Source of the DNA: JBFGJY01 sp041576975
GTDB taxonomy: Bacteria; Pseudomonadota; Gammaproteobacteria; UBA4575
Length of the DNA stretch: 15,920 nt
Direction: 5' to 3'
Assembly (NCBI GenBank): GCA_041576975.1
Contig: JBFGJY010000060.1
Location: forward strand, 1-15,920
A program made the translations under genes and the position numbers. The notes under the pieces are model-generated. The model had not been told where the DNA came from, did not search any database, and saw only the letters and a list, made by a program, of their open reading frames with translations. Every line of letters starts with the position of its first letter. The stretch's first letter is position 1. Shown here in pieces: positions 6,285 to 14,778 of this stretch.

Positions 6285-7155
6285 AGAGGTTCTCGATCAG
6301 TATGCCAACCGAGTCAATCAACAACTTGATAACTGGTTGCCAGAAGAATCCGAGCCCCCAACAACACTACACCAAGCCATGCGCTATGCAGTTTTAGGTG
6401 GGGGCAAACGTATACGCCCGGCCTTACTGTATACAATTGGTGAAGCATTAGGTGCTGAGCTAAAAAAATTGGACACTGCAGCTTGCGCTGTTGAACTTAT
6501 GCATAGTTATTCCCTTATTCATGATGATTTGCCTGCCATGGATAATGATGATTTACGCCGTGGCCTACCTACCTGTCATAAGGCATTTGATGAGGCAACT
6601 GCTATTCTCGCTGGTGATGCCATACAAGCTCTGGCGTTTGCAATTCTGGCTAATGACACAGCTTCAAGTAAGCAACGAGTCAAGAAGATTCAGCTACTTG
6701 CGGAATCTTCAGGTTCCTGTGGCATGGCTGGTGGACAGGCCATTGATCTAGCATCAGTGAATAAACAGCTCAGCAAAGATGAAATTGAACATATGCATCG
6801 TCTAAAGACGGGCGCATTGATTAAAGCTAGTGTGCTAATGGCAGTTACCGCCAGTGAAGTAAATGATCCTGATGTATTTAAACGCTTTGCACATTTTGCA
6901 GATTGCATAGGACTCGCATTTCAAATTCGCGATGATATTCTTGATATTCAAGCCGATACAAAAATCCTAGGTAAACAACAAGGGTCGGATGCGGCACAAA
7001 ATAAACCTACCTATCCGAGCGTTGTAGGGCTGCAACAAGCAGAAATTGTTGTCAATGATCTACTACAACAAGCCTTGAATGAAATTAGTGCATTGAATTT
7101 TCAAGGGGAAACCTTACGAGCTGTAAGCAATTACATGGTCATGCGTAATTCATAA
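6271..7155 (+). CDS. ispA: (2E,6E)-farnesyl diphosphate synthase
   Basis: IspA condenses isopentenyl diphosphate with dimethylallyl and geranyl diphosphate to give farnesyl diphosphate, the precursor of undecaprenyl phosphate and quinone side chains. The 294-residue protein shows GGKRIRP (44-50), the first aspartate-rich motif DDLPAMDNDD (85-94) followed by LRRG, the GMAGGQAIDL block (151-160), KTGALI (179-184) and the second aspartate-rich motif QIRDDILD (218-225). All Mg-binding aspartates are present. The start is TTG at 6271, preceded by GGAGAG (6261-6266) inside the end of xseB, so translation is probably coupled. The next in-frame ATG (Met37) would lie inside the conserved N-terminal region, so the TTG is preferred. 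Confidence 0.95.
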   Translation: MKAIEEVLDQYANRVNQQLDNWLPEESEPPTTLHQAMRYAVLGGGKRIRPALLYTIGEALGAELKKLDTAACAVELMHSYSLIHDDLPAMDNDDLRRGLPTCHKAFDEATAILAGDAIQALAFAILANDTASSKQRVKKIQLLAESSGSCGMAGGQAIDLASVNKQLSKDEIEHMHRLKTGALIKASVLMAVTASEVNDPDVFKRFAHFADCIGLAFQIRDDILDIQADTKILGKQQGSDAAQNKPTYPSVVGLQQAEIVVNDLLQQALNEISALNFQGETLRAVSNYMVMRNS

Positions 7156-7178
7156 CCGTTATACTTCTACACATGCAC

Positions 7179-7208
7179 TTGTAAGGACAGTTTATACATT
7201 CAGATAAT
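7179..7208 (+). promoter_or_regulatory. Possible sigma-70 promoter for dxs
   Basis: TTGTAA (7179-7184) and GATAAT (7203-7208) are 18 bases apart and end 30 bases before the dxs start, in the 83-base ispA-dxs gap. The match is 4/6 and 5/6. It would allow dxs to be transcribed apart from xseB-ispA, but in AT-rich DNA such pairs arise easily. Confidence 0.3.
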
Positions 7209-7238
7209 TCATATTTGTTTCAGTACTGCATTAGTTAA

Positions 7239-9134
7239 ATGGTCAACAATCGATATCCCCTACTTTCCGGCATTAACTACCCTGCAGATTTACGCGCACT
7301 TGATTCGCATCAAATGCCTGCGGTTGCCAATGAGTTACGTGCTTATCTACTAGACTCCGTTGCCAGCAGCGGGGGACATTTTGCGGCCGGCTTAGGCGCA
7401 ATTGAAATCACCATCGCTTTGCATTATGTATTTAACACTCCCAACGATCGAATTGTTTGGGATGTAGGCCATCAATGCTATCCACATAAAATTCTCACAG
7501 GTCGTAAAAAACGAATCACTACTATACGTACTAAAGACGGCCTGGCGCCCTTTCCTAAACGAAGCGAAAGTGAATATGACCACTTTGGCGTAGGCCATTC
7601 CAGTACTTCTATCAGTGCGGCATTAGGTATGGCTATAGCCAGTCATCAAAAAGGAGACGACCGAAAAGTTATCGCAGTAATTGGTGACGGCGGCATGACG
7701 GCTGGACTGGCTTATGAAGCACTCAATCACTTAGGTAGCACCAAGGCCGATTTACTAGTCATACTCAATGATAATGAGATGTCAATTTCGCCCAATGTCG
7801 GGGCTATGACAAATTATTTAGCACGTATGTTATCGGGCAAAGTGTATTCAACCATGCGCGAAGGAAGTAAAAAACTGCTAGAACCCATCCCTCCCATTCA
7901 CGAACTTGCTCGTCGTACCGAAGAACATGTCAAGGGTATGTTAGCACCTGGTACTCTATTTGAAGAAATGGGACTACATTATTTCGGCCCAGTAGATGGA
8001 CACGATGTGACAGGATTAGTTAAAACATTACAAAACTTAAAACGTCTTAATGGTCCTCGTTTGCTGCATATTGTCACGCGCAAAGGTAAAGGCTATGAAA
8101 AAGCCGAATCTGATCCAGTTGCGTATCACGCCGTACCTGCATTTGATCCAAGTGTTGGTGTAGTTAAATCAAATAAAAAACCTAAAACAACCTACACGAA
8201 AGTTTTTAGTGATTGGATTTGCGATATTGCTGAAATAGACACACGCGTAATAGCAATAACACCAGCAATGCGTGAAGGATCTGGCCTAGTCGAGTTCTCT
8301 AAAAAATTCCCTGATCGTTACTTTGACGTAGCAATTGCAGAACAACACGCTGTAACACTTGCTGCAGGCATGGCATGTGAAAAACTAAAACCCGTTGTAG
8401 CGATTTATTCGACTTTCTTGCAACGCGCATATGATCAGCTTATTCACGATGTGACGATTCAAAATCTACCAGTGTTATTTGCAATCGATCGCGCGGGGGT
8501 GGTTGGGCCAGATGGTCAAACCCATGCAGGAAGTTTTGACTTGACCTACTTACGTTGCGTCCCGAACATGATAGTAATGGTTCCCGCGGATGAAAATGAA
8601 ACGCGTCGGATGTTATATACGGCCTATTTACAAGATATTTCAACAGCTGTGCGATATCCTCGTGGAGCGGGCCCCGGTGCTCCCGTGCACCCAGATATGA
8701 ATGCCGTTGAAATTGGTAAAGCAAAAATTCTACGTGAAGGCAAACGCATTGCCATTTTGGCCTTTGGCAGTACTGTCTATGACGCCTTAAAAGCTGGGGA
8801 AGAATTAAATGCAACGGTAGTTAATATGCGGTTTGTCAAACCCATCGATCAGAATGTAGTCAAAGAAATGGCTAACAATCATGACTATATTATTACGGTA
8901 GAAGATAACGTTGTGATGGGTGGAGCAGGTAGTGCGGTCAATGAAGTGCTTGCTCAACACAGAAACGTCATTCGCATTAATAATATAGGTCTTCCAGACC
9001 GATATTTAGATCATGCCACGCGTGATGAATTGCTTGTTGATGCGGGTTTGGATGCTAACTCGATACTGAAGTCAATTCAGTTTTTTACACAAGGTGATTT
9101 GAGTGCACCAAAAAATTCAAAAGTTACATCTTAA
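7239..9134 (+). CDS. dxs: 1-deoxy-D-xylulose-5-phosphate synthase
   Basis: Dxs is a thiamine-diphosphate enzyme that joins pyruvate and glyceraldehyde-3-phosphate, the entry and flux-controlling step of the MEP isoprenoid pathway; its products feed ispA immediately upstream. The 631-residue length is usual. Visible features are GGHFAAGLG (45-53, with catalytic H47), WDVGHQCYPHKILTGR (74-89), the thiamine-binding GDGGMTAG (149-156) through N177, the AEQH motif with catalytic E368, DRAGVVGPDGQTHAG (417-431, with D425 and H429), and YPRGAG in the C-terminal half. All expected catalytic residues are in place. The ATG at 7239 has no obvious ribosome site. The gene ends 34 bases from the convergent bamC. 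Confidence 0.97.
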   Translation: MVNNRYPLLSGINYPADLRALDSHQMPAVANELRAYLLDSVASSGGHFAAGLGAIEITIALHYVFNTPNDRIVWDVGHQCYPHKILTGRKKRITTIRTKDGLAPFPKRSESEYDHFGVGHSSTSISAALGMAIASHQKGDDRKVIAVIGDGGMTAGLAYEALNHLGSTKADLLVILNDNEMSISPNVGAMTNYLARMLSGKVYSTMREGSKKLLEPIPPIHELARRTEEHVKGMLAPGTLFEEMGLHYFGPVDGHDVTGLVKTLQNLKRLNGPRLLHIVTRKGKGYEKAESDPVAYHAVPAFDPSVGVVKSNKKPKTTYTKVFSDWICDIAEIDTRVIAITPAMREGSGLVEFSKKFPDRYFDVAIAEQHAVTLAAGMACEKLKPVVAIYSTFLQRAYDQLIHDVTIQNLPVLFAIDRAGVVGPDGQTHAGSFDLTYLRCVPNMIVMVPADENETRRMLYTAYLQDISTAVRYPRGAGPGAPVHPDMNAVEIGKAKILREGKRIAILAFGSTVYDALKAGEELNATVVNMRFVKPIDQNVVKEMANNHDYIITVEDNVVMGGAGSAVNEVLAQHRNVIRINNIGLPDRYLDHATRDELLVDAGLDANSILKSIQFFTQGDLSAPKNSKVTS

Positions 9135-9152
9135 TCGTATTGTTTTGAATTT
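9113..9152. terminator. Weak bidirectional terminator candidate between dxs and bamC
   Basis: A perfect 10-bp inverted repeat AAATTCAAAA / TTTTGAATTT (9113-9122 and 9143-9152) with a 20-base loop straddles the dxs stop codon and the short gap to the convergent bamC gene. The stem is AT-rich, the loop is long and no clean T-run follows, so terminator function is only a possibility. Confidence 0.25.
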
Positions 9153-9168
9153 AGTTACTAAGAAATTG

Positions 9169-10230
9169 TTATGCGTTTGGATAGCTACCTGGATAAGCTG
9201 CAACTATTCTTCGTAATAGCTGCCTTGCAGTCTTGGGATCTATCGTGCCTGCATCTTCATCAGCTTCATGCGCAGTGATTAAGGTTTGCTTACCCTGACT
9301 GAGTAAATGAATTTGATATAAGGCTTTTTCGCTATTTACTTTTTGTTCTCCAATCTCGGTGGGTGCAAGTTCTAAGGATACATAGTACACGCCTTTATTG
9401 CGATCGTGATCTTCAACTAATAAGCCAGAGCGATCTAATGCCACACCGGTTCTACGCCAAACACGCGAAAAGTTATCCCCCACCATCAAAACCGGAATAC
9501 CGCCTATATTTTTAATATCCAGATATAAAAACTGGGCATCCGCCGTGGCAAATTTCTGCTGCGCATCGTCCCTTGAAGTTCCTAAAAACTCCATCAACTT
9601 AATCATCATCTCAGCTTCACGTTCACCATTTGGTGGCTGTGGTTTCCACAAGATCTGATTATCTCTATTAATAGCCGCAACTTCTGCGCCACGTTGCGTC
9701 AAAAATATATAGGTAACAGCATTCGGTTGACGTTCAAGTCGTATGCGAAATTTTTCACCCGTAACATCAAAGCTTGCTTGTTGAGTTTCTGCATTTGTAG
9801 AACGGTTTAAATTTTGTTTCCACTCTGTTTCGATATAACCCAACACTGGCTCATCAGCTGCGATTCCAAACTCTTCATCAAGCAAAAATTTGCGCAACAA
9901 TGGCCATAGTGTTACTGGATCAGCATTTACCTCTAACCAGCGTGTTGGTCCTTCGCGTCGCACGCGCAAATCTATAAATTCAGGTAGTACCGCTGCTCCT
10001 AGCGCTGGACCCTGAGTTTCTAAGGCACTGACACGATCGTTAGCGGTTTTTGGAATTTCTAAACTATCTTCCCACTGGGGTGTAATCAAATCTGGCGGAG
10101 CTTCTAGGGGGTTGGTACTGCTACTGTCAGTATATTCAGTAGCAGATTTAAAAAATCCGCAACCATAAAGTACTGACACGAATACTATAGCTAATAACGT
10201 AGAACGCAAATTTGGTAAGTATTTATCCAT
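9169..10230 (-). CDS. bamC: Outer membrane protein assembly factor BamC (lipoprotein)
   Basis: BamC (NlpB) is an accessory lipoprotein of the BAM complex, which inserts beta-barrel proteins into the outer membrane. The 353-residue product begins with a lipoprotein signal peptide ending in the lipobox LYGC, so Cys24 should be lipidated. After an unstructured stretch containing PLEAPPDL, which in E. coli BamC lies along BamD, come two helix-grip domains: one opening with RRGEGP-like text (LRVRREGPTRWLEV), the other from about the middle (FLYLDIKNIGGIPVLMVGDNFSRVWRRTGVALDRSG). The divergence is normal for this fast-evolving subunit. It starts 20 bases after the dapA stop, the standard gammaproteobacterial dapA-bamC operon. 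Confidence 0.92.
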   Translation of the reverse strand: MDKYLPNLRSTLLAIVFVSVLYGCGFFKSATEYTDSSSTNPLEAPPDLITPQWEDSLEIPKTANDRVSALETQGPALGAAVLPEFIDLRVRREGPTRWLEVNADPVTLWPLLRKFLLDEEFGIAADEPVLGYIETEWKQNLNRSTNAETQQASFDVTGEKFRIRLERQPNAVTYIFLTQRGAEVAAINRDNQILWKPQPPNGEREAEMMIKLMEFLGTSRDDAQQKFATADAQFLYLDIKNIGGIPVLMVGDNFSRVWRRTGVALDRSGLLVEDHDRNKGVYYVSLELAPTEIGEQKVNSEKALYQIHLLSQGKQTLITAHEADEDAGTIDPKTARQLLRRIVAAYPGSYPNA

Positions 10231-10250
10231 CCGTGCTTGTAATCATATTG

Positions 10251-11126
10251 TTATATACAACCCGCAAGTTGCAATGCCTGGCGTAAGGTTTCATGGTGAA
10301 TGTTCGATAATTGAGTCATCGGCAAACGCATCCCCTTTGGGAACAGGCCCATTTCAGTTAGGCACCATTTAACTGGTATTGGATTAGACTCCAAAAATAA
10401 ATCGTTGTTTAAGCGTTCCAATTTAGAGTTGATTTGTTGTGCTTTAGTTCGATCACCCTCAAGGCAAGCCATACATAGCGCATGGAACAACTTGGGCGCA
10501 ACATTTCCTGTGACGGTAATCACACCATGCCCCCCTGCAAAAAGAAATTCCATAGCTGTGGCATCGTCACCACTAATTAACAAAAATCCATTTTTGCTTT
10601 CCGCAAGAATTTTTTTACAGCGGCTAATATCCCCTGTAGCTTCCTTGATACCGATTATATTTTCTACGTGAGAAAGGCGAATGGCGGTTTCTGGCAACAT
10701 ATCACAAGCTGTTCGCCCTGGTACGTTGTAAAGTATTTGAGGAATGGCAACGGCTCTTGCAATGGCTTCATGATGTAACACTAAGCCTTCCTGAGTCGGC
10801 TTATTGTAATAGGGTGTTACTAACAAACATGCATCGGCACCGGCATCTTTGGCGCATTTAGTCAACTCAATAGCTTCGTGTGTAGAATTTGCTCCTGTAC
10901 CAGCAATTACCGGTATACGGCCGTTTACCCGCTCCACCACAAAGCGTATGACCTCACAATGTTCTGCATGGTCTAATGTCGCCGACTCACCCGTGGTACC
11001 TGCCGGGACTAGAGCATCGGTGTCGTTTTCAATATGAAACTCGACATATCTGGCCAATGAGTCGTAATCGATCTCACCCCCTTCATGCATAGGAGTCGCG
11101 ATAGCGACCATGCTGCCTTTGAACAC
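10251..11126 (-). CDS. dapA: 4-hydroxy-tetrahydrodipicolinate synthase
   Basis: DapA condenses pyruvate with aspartate semialdehyde, the first committed step to lysine and to meso-diaminopimelate for peptidoglycan. The 291-residue TIM-barrel protein carries the complete active site at E. coli numbering: Thr44-Thr45 in GTTGES, Tyr107 in TPYYNKP, Tyr133 and Arg138 in LYNVPGRT, and the Schiff-base Lys161 in GIKEATGD. The start is a GTG at 11126-11124; the frame MFKGSMVAIATPM aligns with the usual N-terminus, and a GAGGT ribosome site (+ strand 11132-11136) lies just upstream. The ATG five codons further in is less likely. It is the first gene of the dapA-bamC operon. Confidence 0.97.
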   Translation of the reverse strand: MFKGSMVAIATPMHEGGEIDYDSLARYVEFHIENDTDALVPAGTTGESATLDHAEHCEVIRFVVERVNGRIPVIAGTGANSTHEAIELTKCAKDAGADACLLVTPYYNKPTQEGLVLHHEAIARAVAIPQILYNVPGRTACDMLPETAIRLSHVENIIGIKEATGDISRCKKILAESKNGFLLISGDDATAMEFLFAGGHGVITVTGNVAPKLFHALCMACLEGDRTKAQQINSKLERLNNDLFLESNPIPVKWCLTEMGLFPKGMRLPMTQLSNIHHETLRQALQLAGCI

Positions 11127-11709
11127 CGGCTACCTCAAATGGACTGTTGAATGGTAAAAAGCTCGTGCTATTACAAATGAAATCATAACATTACAAGGAT
11201 GTCATAAGTCTAAGCCAAAGTAGATAAGAGCTATACGTAAGGCAAATTCTAAGTAGTTGACTGTCATCTTAAACATCAAGCTCCAGCATTTCGATACAAC
11301 ACAACCCCAAACCAGAGTATTAAAGTGTCAGACCTAAGAGGAAACAAGATTGTTTTGTAATTTTAACCAAAAGACAACACACCTGGTTGCATGACTGAAG
11401 AGTAGGATTTTCGAGATGCGTATTCTAAATTATAACGTGCAAATGTAGTAATTTATGGAATATCTAGGGAGACAATGACGTCACTTCTAAAGTTTTATGA
11501 AAAAACAAAAGTTTCCATTTGAGTTTAGTTCAGCCCCTGATAAAGAACTATGCACGCTATTTAAGGTGATTAATATGAACAATTTGTATGGTAAAAAAGC
11601 GCGCAGAATCGAGCATGGTACTTTTTTAATTGACGACAAGGTCGTGCTGATACAAGTATGACGCAAAGTGAAAGGTTATGTAAACGAAGTATTGGAGGCT
11701 TAGAAGTCG
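11127..11709. other. 583-base intergenic region, mostly unexplained
   Basis: This gap between dapA and the permease gene should hold the dapA promoter (read on the - strand) and the end of the permease transcript. In related genomes a bcp/prxQ peroxiredoxin gene often sits about here; I see no trace of it. Apart from a 54-codon open frame at 11497-11661 I find no gene, RNA or clear repeat. The dapA-proximal half (11140-11460) is dense in stops on the + strand. Confidence 0.5.
11497..11661 (+). CDS. Possible 54-residue hypothetical protein
   Basis: ATG at 11497 opens a 54-codon frame ending TGA. It begins MKKQKFPFEFSSAPDKEL and ends GTFLIDDKVVLIQV, which reads like protein, but matches no family I recognise. 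There is no ribosome site before this ATG. Two nearby starts do have one: ATG 11475, behind GGGAGA, opens a different frame of only 15 codons, and the in-frame ATG 11575, behind AAGG, would give 28 residues. It may be a small protein, the decayed end of a lost gene, or chance. Confidence 0.25.
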   Translation: MKKQKFPFEFSSAPDKELCTLFKVINMNNLYGKKARRIEHGTFLIDDKVVLIQV

Positions 11710-12807
11710 TTATGAATTTGTTGTAGACACTACTTCTTCTTGAAACTCTGCGTTTTTTTTCGGCCAGGCATTAATAACTGCATTCACAAGTGTCGCAAGC
11801 GGAATTGCAAAAAATACCCCCCAAAGCCCCCAGATTCCACCAAATATCAAAACCGCTGCGATGATCGCAACCGGATGTAAATTTACGACTTCGGAAAATA
11901 ATAGTGGCACCAAGATATTCCCGTCTAAAAATTGAATTACCGCATAAGCAATTAATACATATGCAAACAGTGACCCGATGCCCCACTGGAAATAAGCTAC
12001 AAAAGCAATCGGAATCGTGACTACCGCTGCACCAACATATGGAATTATCACGGAGATGCCAACTAGGAATGAAAGTAACATTGCATAATCAAGATCAAAA
12101 TATATAAACGTTACATAAGTAACCGACCAGACCACAAAAATTTCTAGAAATTTTCCACGGATGTAGCTTGCAATTTTCTGATTGACTTCAAACCACACTT
12201 CTTTGGTTAACTCACGATTAGCAGGAAGAAATCCTTCTACCCATTCAAGTATCTTAGATTTATCTTTGAGGAAGAAAAACACGAGTAACGGCACAAGAAT
12301 CAAGTAAACCATAATAGTAATTAAACCAACTACAGACTCTAATGGTTGGGTAATAAAATTATGGCCTGCTGAAATTAATTGGGAACGAATGGACCATATC
12401 AATTCTTTAATTTGCTCTTCGGTAAAGATCTGCGCAAGACTTGGATACTTATCAGGCAATTGCATCAAAAGGTCCTGTCCATGCGCAATCATATTTGGTA
12501 GCTCGCGAAAAAACTGAGTAAACTGCTGGGACAACTTTGGAATTAATCCAAATAGAATTAATAGCAACAACGCGATAAAGGCAGAAAATACCAACACCAA
12601 AGCCAGAAATCTTGGAATTTTGCTGCGCCGCAGTATATCTACAGCTCCATCTAAAACGTAGGCAATTACAATACTGGTCAGAAGGGGCGCCAATATATCC
12701 CCAGCCAAGAGTACAATTGCAAATCCAATGATTAAAAATAACGCAAGAATAACAACTTGCGGGTCCGAGAAGTGGCGCTGGTACCAGCTTTTAATATATT
12801 CAATCAT
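11710..12807 (-). CDS. AI-2E / PerM family permease
   Basis: This is a 365-residue inner-membrane protein of the AI-2E exporter (PerM/YdiK/TqsA) family. Some members export autoinducer-2 or act as transporters, but the substrate cannot be told from sequence. Hydrophobic segments fall at about 16-34, 38-54, 66-90, 155-180, 220-238, 243-265, 265-295 and 310-342, with the family's long amphipathic, partly extracytoplasmic stretch at 92-150. Conserved motifs IPYVGA (255-260) and GNILVPLLFSEVVNLHP (296-312) are present. The PerM name is suggested by gene context: perM lies next to dapA-bamC in many gammaproteobacteria. No strong ribosome site is visible at the ATG at 12807. It is likely transcribed alone or with weak read-through from the LysR gene upstream (178-base gap). 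Confidence 0.9.
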   Translation of the reverse strand: MIEYIKSWYQRHFSDPQVVILALFLIIGFAIVLLAGDILAPLLTSIVIAYVLDGAVDILRRSKIPRFLALVLVFSAFIALLLLILFGLIPKLSQQFTQFFRELPNMIAHGQDLLMQLPDKYPSLAQIFTEEQIKELIWSIRSQLISAGHNFITQPLESVVGLITIMVYLILVPLLVFFFLKDKSKILEWVEGFLPANRELTKEVWFEVNQKIASYIRGKFLEIFVVWSVTYVTFIYFDLDYAMLLSFLVGISVIIPYVGAAVVTIPIAFVAYFQWGIGSLFAYVLIAYAVIQFLDGNILVPLLFSEVVNLHPVAIIAAVLIFGGIWGLWGVFFAIPLATLVNAVINAWPKKNAEFQEEVVSTTNS

Positions 12808-12985
12808 GTATCAATTTGAAACCGCGAACGATAAGAAAGATGTCAGATTACACTTTTATTTAAATCATTTTTATTTAGCTAGTCCATTCATGGACAAAAC
12901 GACAAATAAAAGACTTTTTCAGCTAGAAAGTAATGCTATTTATTCTAAATAGTTACTTAGCGGCAAATAATGACTGTAAAAGCTG

Positions 12986-13894
12986 TCACCCAGCTTGTTT
13001 TTCTACATCACAAAATCCACGCGAATACTCTAATAATTCTTCCATCGCATGCAGTCTAAATTTTTGTCTTTGACGAACAAATGAAAAAGCTCTCTCAAGC
13101 GGGGGATTAAGGGTAAGTTTGCAAAGACTGTCCAATTTAAGTTCTTTTTCAATTGTTGCGCATGAGACAATTGCAACCCCCATCCCCGCTTCGACTGCGC
13201 CTTTAATGGACTCAGGACTACCTAACTCTAAACAAATATTTAAATTATTTTTATCTAATCCCATCTTAGTCATATAGTCCATTATTACATCGCGAGTACC
13301 TGAGCCTTCTTCGCGACATATAAATGGGTAATGCATTAGCTCCTCCATTGAAATTGATTTTCGATTGGCCAAATCATGTTCCGGAGGAACTATCACAGCT
13401 AAATTATCTCTACGACATACCTCAACTGACAAATTTTTATTTGTCACCGGGCCTTCAACTATGCCTAGATCGATCATACTATTTTCGATCATAGACACTA
13501 TGCCTTCCGTATTCGAAACTTTCAGTCGTATCTGAATATCGGGATATTTTTTTGTAAACCCGCTAAGTAAACTGGGCAACATATATTCTGCAATAGTGGT
13601 GCTTGCACCCAGTATTAACGCACCACTCACATCACCCGTTAGTTCTTTAACGGAATTTTCCATTTCCGTATAGAGCTCAAAAATTTCCTCTGCGTATTCA
13701 TACGATTTACGTCCTGCTTCAGTAAGGGTGACACGATTATGAGTACGATCAAATAGACGAGTATTAAAGTGCTCTTCTAATTGTCGCACTTGAAATGTAA
13801 CGGCCGGTTGAGTCATGTGTAGCGTTTCAGCCGCCTTGGTAAAGCTCAGTAACTTGGCAACGGTGTAGAAAACCTGTAATCGTCGATCTGCCAT
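12986..13894 (-). CDS. LysR-type transcriptional regulator
   Basis: This is a 302-residue LysR-family regulator. The N-terminal winged helix-turn-helix covers about residues 1-60 (RRLQVFYTVAKLLSFTKAA, then MTQPAVTFQVRQLEEHF and LFDRTHNRVTLTEAG). The effector domain has the GASTTIAEYMLPSLL opening and the EEGSGTRD block found in the CysL/YeiE-like branch, which often responds to sulfur or selenium metabolism; the actual ligand and targets are unknown. I chose the ATG at 13894, giving MADRRLQVF, because GAGG lies 5 bases upstream (+ strand 13900-13903). The ATG at 13915 adds seven residues and has no ribosome site. The gene is divergent from the DUF4124 gene, but the large gap makes a regulatory link unproven. 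Confidence 0.92.
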   Translation of the reverse strand: MADRRLQVFYTVAKLLSFTKAAETLHMTQPAVTFQVRQLEEHFNTRLFDRTHNRVTLTEAGRKSYEYAEEIFELYTEMENSVKELTGDVSGALILGASTTIAEYMLPSLLSGFTKKYPDIQIRLKVSNTEGIVSMIENSMIDLGIVEGPVTNKNLSVEVCRRDNLAVIVPPEHDLANRKSISMEELMHYPFICREEGSGTRDVIMDYMTKMGLDKNNLNICLELGSPESIKGAVEAGMGVAIVSCATIEKELKLDSLCKLTLNPPLERAFSFVRQRQKFRLHAMEELLEYSRGFCDVEKQAG

Positions 13895-13936
13895 TTCGGC
13901 CTCATGAAAGCTCATTCATATTATTTATAAGGGAGT

Positions 13937-13966
13937 ATACCACCTGAATAGGTAACTGAGGTGTAT
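13937..13966. promoter_or_regulatory. Inverted repeat upstream of the LysR gene, possible operator
   Basis: ATAC-(C)-ACCT at 13937-13945 and AGGTGTAT at 13959-13966 form an imperfect inverted repeat with one bulged C, and an inner ACCT/AGGT pair overlaps it. It lies 43 bases before the chosen LysR start. LysR regulators usually bind such dyads in their own promoter, so autoregulation is a fair guess, but no more. Confidence 0.25.
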
Positions 13967-14153
13967 GATTTTTGGAGTTAACCAAAGTGAATTAAGCTAA
14001 AAATTCGCTTACTGAATATGGCTTACGAAGCAATTACCCGGTCTTTGTCGTTCGAATCGACCCGTCCAGCCTTTCAGAATTATCATTTTAGGCATACAAA
14101 GCCACGATATTTGTTAAACTTAGACCTTGAAATTGCAAACATGTTTTCAACTC

Positions 14154-14603
14154 ATGAAGATTAAAACGCTTACATACACATTATTCGTCCTGATGCTATG
14201 TACCGCTGCATATGCCGCTACAGTGTACAAATGGAACGAAGATGGCAGAACTATCTACAGCCAAACTCCGCCCCCGCCTGGGATAGAATTTGAAATTGTG
14301 ATTGAAAAAGATCTAGGCAAAACCAAATCTGTTGCCAAAGCAGAGTATAGATCTTCAGAAATAGCATTCGAAGAACGTCGTGAGCAACGCCTGCAAAAAA
14401 AGACTGAAGAAGAAGTCTTAAAGGAAAGCAATCGTATCAAACAAGAAAACTGCGCAATTGCACAAAAAAACATGGAATCATTAACGAGTCGCGGCCAAGT
14501 TACCATCAAAGAAGGTGACATATATCGAAAGTTAACTGATGAAGAAAAACAAGCAAAAATTCAAGAGACCCAAGCTTCAATCGATGAGTACTGCCAGGGC
14601 TAA
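14154..14603 (+). CDS. Exported DUF4124 domain protein
   Basis: This 149-residue protein has a Sec signal peptide (MKIKTLTYTLFVLMLCTAAYA, probably cut after Ala21 or Ala22) followed at once by the DUF4124 signature VYKWNEDGRTIYSQTPPPPG (24-43). DUF4124 is a short periplasmic domain common in gammaproteobacteria and has no settled function. The rest is a charged, probably helical region rich in Glu, Lys and Arg (about 65-100), ending with two cysteines (C100, C147) that could form a disulfide. I chose ATG 14154 because the signal peptide then begins Met-Lys-Ile-Lys; the frame is open nine codons further to a TTG at 14127. No strong ribosome site is seen for either. Confidence 0.88.
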   Translation: MKIKTLTYTLFVLMLCTAAYAATVYKWNEDGRTIYSQTPPPPGIEFEIVIEKDLGKTKSVAKAEYRSSEIAFEERREQRLQKKTEEEVLKESNRIKQENCAIAQKNMESLTSRGQVTIKEGDIYRKLTDEEKQAKIQETQASIDEYCQG

Positions 14604-14648
14604 TTAAACTAACACCTATCTCACAAATTCCAGCTAAGACTCGTCTTT

Positions 14649-14731
14649 TAAGCGCTTACGCTTATCACACCTTTGCCACAGCAAGTACGAACGTTCTTGC
14701 AGAACTCGTAAAACAAGCATCACCGCTTGTT
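14649..14731. other. Two hairpins in the 175-base DUF4124-proS gap
   Basis: TAAGCG / CGCTTA (14649-14654, 14659-14664, 4-base loop) and AACAAGC / GCTTGTT (14712-14718, 14725-14731, 6-base loop) are short perfect stems ahead of proS. Neither is followed by a T-run on the + strand, so they are not clear terminators. They could shape the proS leader or belong to a small repeat. Confidence 0.3.
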
Positions 14732-14778
14732 CCTTACCTACAACTTGTTACTATGTAAGCTCATAACATCAATAAGTC

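Noticed and set aside
12728..12952. Open frame of 74 codons on the + strand upstream of the permease gene
   Set aside because: Its first third lies antisense inside the permease N-terminus, the rest is AT-rich gap sequence, and the translation resembles nothing known.
14047..14061. GTCGTTCGAATCGAC, which looks like a tRNA T-arm
   Set aside because: No matching acceptor, D-arm or anticodon arm can be built around it, so it is not a tRNA gene; it may be part of a palindrome only.
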